Shown: piece by piece, positions 7,158-10,796 of the stretch
Layout of the letters: each line of letters opens with the position of its first letter
Numbering within the stretch: position 1 is the stretch's first letter
Source of the DNA: JBAXHO01 sp037138855
Lineage (GTDB): Bacteria; Patescibacteriota; Dojkabacteria; B142; OLB20
Assembly: GCA_037138855.1 (NCBI GenBank)
Contig: JBAXHO010000057.1
Span: forward strand, 1-10,796
Reading direction: 5' to 3'
DNA length: 10,796 bases
Translations under genes and position numbers: made by a program
Notes under the pieces: model-generated
Database searches by the model: none
What the model was told of the DNA's origin: nothing
What the model saw: the letters and a program-made list of their open reading frames with translations, nothing else

Positions 7158-7186
7158 ATTATACTATAAGTCTCATAAAATATGAA
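7158..7186 (-). promoter_or_regulatory. Candidate promoter reading leftwards into the 34-codon ORF
   Basis: On the minus strand TTCATA (7181-7186, four of six matches to TTGACA), a 17-bp spacer and a perfect TATAAT (7158-7163) are seen. The expected start near 7151 precedes the ATG at 7133. The -35 hexamer overlaps the first codons of sufU, and the -10 overlaps a possible sufU -10 on the other strand. Confidence 0.45.
7160..7165 (+). promoter_or_regulatory. Possible -10 box (TATACT) for sufU
   Basis: TATACT lies 17 bp before the sufU ATG, with a predicted transcript start near 7172. No -35 hexamer is recognisable, so this is weak. It shares four bases with the opposite-strand TATAAT, so polymerase could hardly occupy both at once. 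Confidence 0.3.
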
Positions 7187-7550
7187 TATCTACCGTGAAC
7201 AGCTCCTTGATCATTATCAGAATCCCAGAAATTTCGGGAAACTGGAACAGGCAACTTCTGTATCTACAAATGAAAACGTTAGTTGTGGTGATACGATTAC
7301 AGTTTTTTTAAAAATAAATTCAAAAAATATTGTTGAGAAAATGATGTTTGACGGTGAAGGCTGTGCAGTAAGTATTGCCAGTGCCTCTCTTTTGAGTGAA
7401 TATGTTGTTGGCAAAGCAATTATTACATTAAAAAAGCTCACAATTGACGATTTATTAAAAATCATTGGTGCTGAATTGACACCGTCACGGATTAAATGCG
7501 CTGCTTTAAGTTTATCAAGCTTACAACAAGCATTAAATAATTTTCGGTAA
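7182..7550 (+). CDS. sufU: SufU-type Fe-S assembly sulfur acceptor, short form
   Basis: A 122-residue IscU/SufU-fold protein. The start YREQLLDHYQNPRN is typical of SufU. All three ligand cysteines are present: Cys35 with Asp37 in VSCGD, Cys61 in GEGCAVS and Cys106 in RIKCAAL. Position 105 is Lys, as in SufU, not His as in IscU. In Gram-positive bacteria SufU binds zinc and accepts sulfur from SufS, and the nearby sufS supports that role. It is oddly short: the gap between the second and third cysteines is 45 residues, close to IscU (43) and about 17 fewer than in B. subtilis SufU, so the insertion that usually marks SufU is missing. It is separated from sufS by 165 bp and may have its own promoter. 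Its last codons and stop lie in a 10-bp repeat. Confidence 0.92.
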   Translation: MNIYREQLLDHYQNPRNFGKLEQATSVSTNENVSCGDTITVFLKINSKNIVEKMMFDGEGCAVSIASASLLSEYVVGKAIITLKKLTIDDLLKIIGAELTPSRIKCAALSLSSLQQALNNFR

Positions 7551-7573
7551 TTTCCCGTAATTTCCGGTAATTT
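7539..7573. repeat. Four AATTT tracts at exact 10-bp spacing (three 10-bp units)
   Basis: AATTT begins at 7539, 7549, 7559 and 7569, separated by G+C-rich spacers, making three near-identical units (7541-7550, 7551-7560, 7561-7570). The sufU stop codon (7548-7550) lies in the first unit. The last tract ends two bases before the -35 box at 7576. A/T tracts repeated about once per helical turn are known to bend DNA, so this may be a curved upstream element for that promoter. Confidence 0.75.
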
Positions 7574-7575
7574 AT

Positions 7576-7605
7576 TTGACCATTTTACTATATTCAAGGT
7601 ATACT
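7576..7605 (+). promoter_or_regulatory. Promoter for the zinc-ribbon gene, probably giving a leaderless mRNA
   Basis: TTGACC (7576-7581, five of six matches) and TATACT (7600-7605, five of six) are separated by 18 bp, one of the two best promoter matches in the window. Transcription should begin near 7612, at or one to two bases before the ATG at 7614. This argues against the upstream in-frame TTG at 7605, which overlaps the -10 box. Confidence 0.7.
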
Positions 7606-7613
7606 TGAATCCA

Positions 7614-7982
7614 ATGCTAAAGAATAATATTGATAAACAAAAATTAATAAAAAATCTTCTTGCAGTCGCTCCAAAGCATTGCGACAATTGTGGAAATAAA
7701 TATGAAGAAAATGATTTTAAAATTGTTAAAAATTCCCCAGTAAGTACAGTAATCCATCTCAAATGCAGTAAGTGTAATAATTCATATATGTTAAATGTAC
7801 TCAATCCAGTAGATGGCATGATTGGTGCCCAGAGGACACCAGTAAACGTAGACTTGGAACACGGTGACGAAATTCAAAAATTTGCCGGTTTAAGTGGTGT
7901 TACTCGAGATGAGGCAATAGATGTACACAAACAACTTTCTGCAGATTTGACTAAAGAAAAACTGCAAAAACTCTTCAACTAA
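7614..7982 (+). CDS. Zinc-ribbon protein of unknown function
   Basis: A 122-residue soluble protein I cannot assign to a named family. Two CxxC knuckles, HCDNCG (Cys23, Cys26) and LKCSKC (Cys51, Cys54), 24 residues apart, look like a four-cysteine zinc ribbon. Between them lie alternating hydrophobic residues compatible with beta strands (STVIHLKC). A Leu/Lys-rich helix precedes the first knuckle (QKLIKNLLAVAPKHC). The C-terminal half (about 60-122) is polar and ends in likely helices (RDEAIDVHKQLSADLTKEKLQKL). I chose the ATG at 7614 rather than the in-frame TTG at 7605 because the TTG starts inside the -10 box. The gene has its own promoter and follows sufU, but nothing in the sequence ties it to Fe-S assembly. 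Its stop directly abuts the recF stop on the other strand. Confidence 0.8.
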   Translation: MLKNNIDKQKLIKNLLAVAPKHCDNCGNKYEENDFKIVKNSPVSTVIHLKCSKCNNSYMLNVLNPVDGMIGAQRTPVNVDLEHGDEIQKFAGLSGVTRDEAIDVHKQLSADLTKEKLQKLFN

Positions 7983-9080
7983 TTAATCCAATTTTATAAT
8001 TTTCGTTTCTAAATGTGATTTTTGCTGATGATCATTTATTGTAATACTGGTAAAAAATAATTGGGTATCCAGCTTTAAAAAAAAGTTCTTTAAATTAGCA
8101 GCATTTTCCTGATCCAATTCTGAAAAAATATCATCCAGTAAAATTACTGGCGTTTGTTCAGTTTTCTCTGATAAAAATTTCCATTGTGCATATTTGAGAA
8201 TCAAGGAAGCAATTCTTTGCTGTCCTCGGGAAGCATATATTTTGATACTATTTCCGTCTAGATGCATTTCCCAGTCATCTCGCTGTGGGCCGTAAAGTGT
8301 CCTGCCGGCAGCAATTTCTTTGTAAGAATTTTCAGCAAGCTTGGCTGCAAAAGATTGCTCGATGGTGCTAATATCATTATCGCGAATAGCAATCTTGGAA
8401 TGATAACTTAAAGTGAAATCACCTTTAGCATGAAAAAGCTCTTCTGCACTAGCATCTAGCACGGGATCAAATTCCTGAAAAAGCTGCAGACGTTTTTGGA
8501 TAATCAAACTTCCAGCTTCCACCAATTTTTCATTCCAAAAAATTAATTCACTTTCATTGGCGAAACCTGCCTGAATCTTCTCCAAGAGCCGATTACGATT
8601 GGTAATAATTTGTTTATATCTTTTTAAGATATTTTCATAATGAAAATCAATTTGTATTAAAAACTTATCCAGATCTGAGCGGCGATCTTCAGGAACGCCT
8701 GCAATAATATTCAAATGGTGTGGTGAAAAAACTACTACACTTTTGTTTTTAATAAAATTTTTACGGGTAGTTGACTTTTCATTGATAAGAAATTTTTTAA
8801 TATTAGTATTAGTACCTGGACTAAAAACTACTTTATATGCATTACTGTTTTCCTGAAATTTAGCAGTAAGCAAAGCAAAATCATTTTTTTCATCCCAATT
8901 GATATTTTCAGTATCACCGAAAGGCTTAAAAGATTCTCCGCGGTATAAAAAATTTAAAGCATCTAGAAAATTGCTTTTACCAGAGGCATTTTGCCCAATA
9001 ATAAAATTCACTTGCGTAGAAAAATCAACTGTGAGATTGAGATTACGGAAATTTTTTAACTGCAGCTGCTCAATAATCAA
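7983..9080 (-). CDS. recF: RecF, DNA repair ATPase
   Basis: A 365-residue SMC-like ATPase of normal RecF length. RecF binds gapped DNA and, with RecO and RecR, helps load RecA during recombinational repair. Landmarks: the start MIIEQLQLKNFRNL, Walker A GQNASGKSN (29-37), the RecF-typical PEDRRSDLDKFL region, LYGPQRDDW, the ABC-type signature SRGQQR (284-289) and Walker B VILLDDIFSELD with D316 and D317. Only a short helical section lies between the halves, which distinguishes it from SMC and Rad50. The start is TTG at 9080, fixed by the conserved N-terminus. It is 60 bp downstream of the trigger factor stop on the same strand and may be co-transcribed. It is not beside dnaA, dnaN or gyrB, its common bacterial neighbours. 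It converges tail to tail with the zinc-ribbon gene with no base between the stop codons. Confidence 0.95.
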   Translation of the reverse strand: MIIEQLQLKNFRNLNLTVDFSTQVNFIIGQNASGKSNFLDALNFLYRGESFKPFGDTENINWDEKNDFALLTAKFQENSNAYKVVFSPGTNTNIKKFLINEKSTTRKNFIKNKSVVVFSPHHLNIIAGVPEDRRSDLDKFLIQIDFHYENILKRYKQIITNRNRLLEKIQAGFANESELIFWNEKLVEAGSLIIQKRLQLFQEFDPVLDASAEELFHAKGDFTLSYHSKIAIRDNDISTIEQSFAAKLAENSYKEIAAGRTLYGPQRDDWEMHLDGNSIKIYASRGQQRIASLILKYAQWKFLSEKTEQTPVILLDDIFSELDQENAANLKNFFLKLDTQLFFTSITINDHQQKSHLETKIIKLD

Positions 9081-9140
9081 GGTTATAAATCACTTGAATT
9101 AGAAACTGAGAATAATAAAATTCTTTTGCAAAACTAAAAT

Positions 9141-10190
9141 TTATTTGGAATTAACCTGATCTTTAAGCCATTTGATAGCCTTTTGCTGTGAAAGAATTGC
9201 TGATATGGTTCTGCGTCCTACATTTGAATCATATTCCTGATGTAATTTGGGATCAGAAATTTTAGCAACTTCCAAATCAATTTCTTCAATTGTTACTACT
9301 ATTTTTTGAGTTTTTACAATTTCAAATAGTAATAATTCAGAAGCAATTTTTTCAATCGCATCTTTTTCCCATTGCTTTCGCAAATCTTCTTCAGTTGTAT
9401 TTTGTGCTTTAAGAAAATCATCCATTTTCAAACCAAGCTGCTCTATACGATATTTATAATCTTTACCCCGACCTTCCACTTCTTCAATCACAAGCTGTTT
9501 AGGAGCAATAACTTTCGATAATTGAATTGCTTCTGTAATAATTGTTTTTATTTTTTTTTCTTCTAACTGATTTTCCTTTTCAAACTTGACCTGCTCGATA
9601 ATTTGTTTTTCCAATTCTTCTACTGTTTTAATACCAATTTTTAAAGATTCTACAACTTCATTGGTAATTGTTTCCAGTTTTTGATATTTTGTTTTATCTT
9701 TTGCAGTTTTTTCTTGCTGTTGGTTGTATAAATCTAAAATCCGTTTCTTTTCTGTATTGATTTCCTCTTTACTTACTGCGATTTTTTCATTTTGAATTTT
9801 AATCTTCTGAAAATTTCCCAATTTTATGTCAGGATATACCACGAAATGAGCATGATACTCTACACCTTCATCTTCACTTACCTTTTCCACTTCATATTTA
9901 ACATGTGTCAAAGGTTCCAATGACTTAGTTTCAATAATTTCCAAAGTAACTTGCGGTAATAATTCATTCAAAGTCTTCTCATACAAATCAGGACCCAATC
10001 TTGCTTCTATTAAACCTTTGGGGCCTTTACCAGGCCGAAATCCAGTAATAGTTACATTTTGAGCCATCTTCTTAAAAAGCTTTTCCTTGGCTTCGACAAA
10101 TTTTTTATTTGCAATTTTAACCTTCAAAGTACAGTTGCTATCACTATCAGTAGCTAATTCATAGGTATATTGCTTTTCAGGAGTTTCCAT
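9141..10190 (-). CDS. tig: Trigger factor chaperone lacking the PPIase domain
   Basis: A 349-residue trigger factor, which binds the ribosome at the peptide exit and shields new chains. The N-terminal ribosome-binding domain (about 1-145) is complete, with the signature GFRPGKGPKGLIEARLG at 50-66 and the end-of-domain VVYPDIKLGNF at 117-127. Full-length trigger factors (about 430 residues) then have an FKBP-type prolyl isomerase domain. Here the connecting helix EEINTEKKRILDLYNQQQ (about 142-159) passes through a short Lys-rich stretch straight into the C-terminal helical arms (from about 185, KIGIKTVEELEKQIIEQ), so the isomerase is absent. The frame is intact, so this is not a frameshift. 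The C-terminal domain is Lys/Glu/Gln-rich and helical. The ATG at 10190 follows a well-matched promoter at 10228-10257. Confidence 0.92.
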   Translation of the reverse strand: METPEKQYTYELATDSDSNCTLKVKIANKKFVEAKEKLFKKMAQNVTITGFRPGKGPKGLIEARLGPDLYEKTLNELLPQVTLEIIETKSLEPLTHVKYEVEKVSEDEGVEYHAHFVVYPDIKLGNFQKIKIQNEKIAVSKEEINTEKKRILDLYNQQQEKTAKDKTKYQKLETITNEVVESLKIGIKTVEELEKQIIEQVKFEKENQLEEKKIKTIITEAIQLSKVIAPKQLVIEEVEGRGKDYKYRIEQLGLKMDDFLKAQNTTEEDLRKQWEKDAIEKIASELLLFEIVKTQKIVVTIEEIDLEVAKISDPKLHQEYDSNVGRRTISAILSQQKAIKWLKDQVNSK

Positions 10191-10227
10191 AATTTTAATA
10201 AAAAGAATAAATTTAAATATGCCCTAA

Positions 10228-10257
10228 ATTATACTTTAGATCAGAGTTTAAACTCAA
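10228..10257 (-). promoter_or_regulatory. Promoter for trigger factor (and perhaps recF)
   Basis: Reading leftwards, TTGAGT (10252-10257, four of six) and a perfect TATAAT (10228-10233) are separated by 18 bp. Transcription should start near 10221, leaving a leader of about 30 nt. The promoter occupies most of the 74-bp gap after the upstream membrane-protein gene. Confidence 0.65.
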
Positions 10258-10264
10258 AAGAATC

Positions 10265-10796
10265 TTAAAAAAACTTGATCTGGGCTGGCTCTTTGAGAGA
10301 AGCAAGATAAATAACTGTAACCAATGCTGTAATTGGAGCTATTAATAAAGCTGCCACAGCTGCGTTGAGGAAAAGAATTAAATTTTGTGTAATAAACGGT
10401 TCATCAAAAAGATTGGAGTACTTGGCTGGATTATTAAAAACTATATATAGCAATGACATGCCCACGAAAACATAAAACATATTATTAATAATTCTGGCAC
10501 CGATAATCTGACTGTTTTTAGTACCTTCCATCAGTAAGCTTGAAACGGTAGAGGAAGGATATTTTTTCTTTTTGATAATAATGGCACTTACTACATCTAA
10601 GGTAGTATTTAACGTGGTGGCAAAGGCAAAAAACACTACTACAATATTCACTACTGCCCAATAATCATAAATACTAATGTTCTGTTCCAGATAACGAATC
10701 TGAGAAAAAAAGATCTCGGTGAGCAAAGAGATCCTAAAAAGTACTAAATTAATAAATAATATCAATACCAGCGTAATTATTTGAGCGAAACTGGCC
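10265..10796 (-). CDS. Membrane protein of unknown function, N-terminus off the window
   Basis: The frame stays open to the right edge, so the gene starts outside; 176 residues are visible. A TTG at 10765 could be read as a start, but open codons upstream encode more of the same hydrophobic segment (QIITLVLILFINLVLF), so the longer partial reading is preferred. Likely membrane segments lie at about visible residues 3-20, 45-62, 103-120 and 138-165. Between the second and third is a positively charged loop (KKKKYPSSTVSS), probably cytoplasmic. I see no catalytic motif and no recognisable family. It ends in TAA 74 bp before the trigger factor start, and the promoter in between suggests separate transcription. 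Confidence 0.7.
   Translation of the reverse strand, partial: ASFAQIITLVLILFINLVLFRISLLTEIFFSQIRYLEQNISIYDYWAVVNIVVVFFAFATTLNTTLDVVSAIIIKKKKYPSSTVSSLLMEGTKNSQIIGARIINNMFYVFVGMSLLYIVFNNPAKYSNLFDEPFITQNLILFLNAAVAALLIAPITALVTVIYLASLKEPAQIKFF

Noticed and set aside
7605..7613. In-frame TTG start adding three residues to the zinc-ribbon protein
   Set aside because: The TTG begins at the last base of the -10 box (7600-7605), so it would lie upstream of the expected transcript start. ATG at 7614 fits better.
7217..7819. 200-codon open frame on the minus strand
   Set aside because: It lies opposite sufU and the zinc-ribbon gene, both of which have clear family motifs or cysteine knuckles; its product shows no recognisable features.
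9082..9087. TATAAC as a -10 box for recF
   Set aside because: The predicted transcript start would fall inside the coding sequence, downstream of the TTG at 9080, and no -35 is present.
8899..9102. 67-codon open frame on the plus strand
   Set aside because: It is antisense to the Walker A region of recF and has no features of its own.
10265..10765. Complete 166-residue membrane protein starting at TTG 10765
   Set aside because: The frame stays open upstream to the window edge and continues the same hydrophobic helix, so the gene is better read as partial.

Overview
The window is A+T-rich, densely packed bacterial DNA. It reads cleanly with the standard code: Trp is TGG and no gene has an internal TGA. 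No start codon has a recognisable Shine-Dalgarno sequence at normal spacing. TTG starts are common, and all twelve visible stop codons are TAA. Several proteins are stripped-down versions of core families: a very short SufD, a SufU without its usual insertion, and a trigger factor without its PPIase domain. Together these suggest a small-genome lineage such as the Candidate Phyla Radiation / Patescibacteria, possibly Microgenomates. That placement is an inference; no rRNA or other phylogenetic marker is present to settle it.

Layout. 1-846 (minus, runs off the left edge): a membrane-anchored von Willebrand factor A protein. 847-1049: intergenic, with three 7-bp repeat units and a TATAAT box. 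1050-2832 (plus): a two-gene unit with an unknown membrane protein and a WecA/MraY-type sugar-phosphate transferase that lacks two normally conserved aspartates. 2833-3136: a 304-bp non-coding spacer holding a heptanucleotide repeat array, a hairpin and an extended -10 promoter. 3137-7016 (plus): a compact SUF iron-sulfur operon, sufC-sufB-sufD(short)-sufS. 7029-7133 (minus): a 34-codon ORF for a possible small membrane peptide. 7182-7550 (plus): sufU. 7614-7982 (plus): a zinc-ribbon protein of unknown function with its own good promoter, probably read from a leaderless mRNA. Reading leftwards from the right edge on the minus strand: a partial membrane protein (10265-10796), trigger factor (9141-10190) and recF (7983-9080).

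How the genes work together. SufS takes sulfur from cysteine and SufU should accept it. SufB, SufC and the short SufD should form the scaffold and ATPase complex. This is the SufU-type pathway of Gram-positive bacteria; no sufE or sufA is in the window. The transferase at 1624 belongs to the family that starts lipid-linked glycan synthesis, but its altered active site makes that role uncertain. RecF (recombinational repair) and trigger factor (nascent-chain chaperone) are unrelated housekeeping genes on the same strand.

I found no phage, insertion sequence, CRISPR array, tRNA, rRNA or defence system. The most notable points are the missing aspartates in the transferase, the reduced Suf and trigger-factor proteins, the 34-codon ORF with divergent overlapping promoters, the helically phased AATTT tracts ahead of a leaderless promoter, and the heptad repeats.
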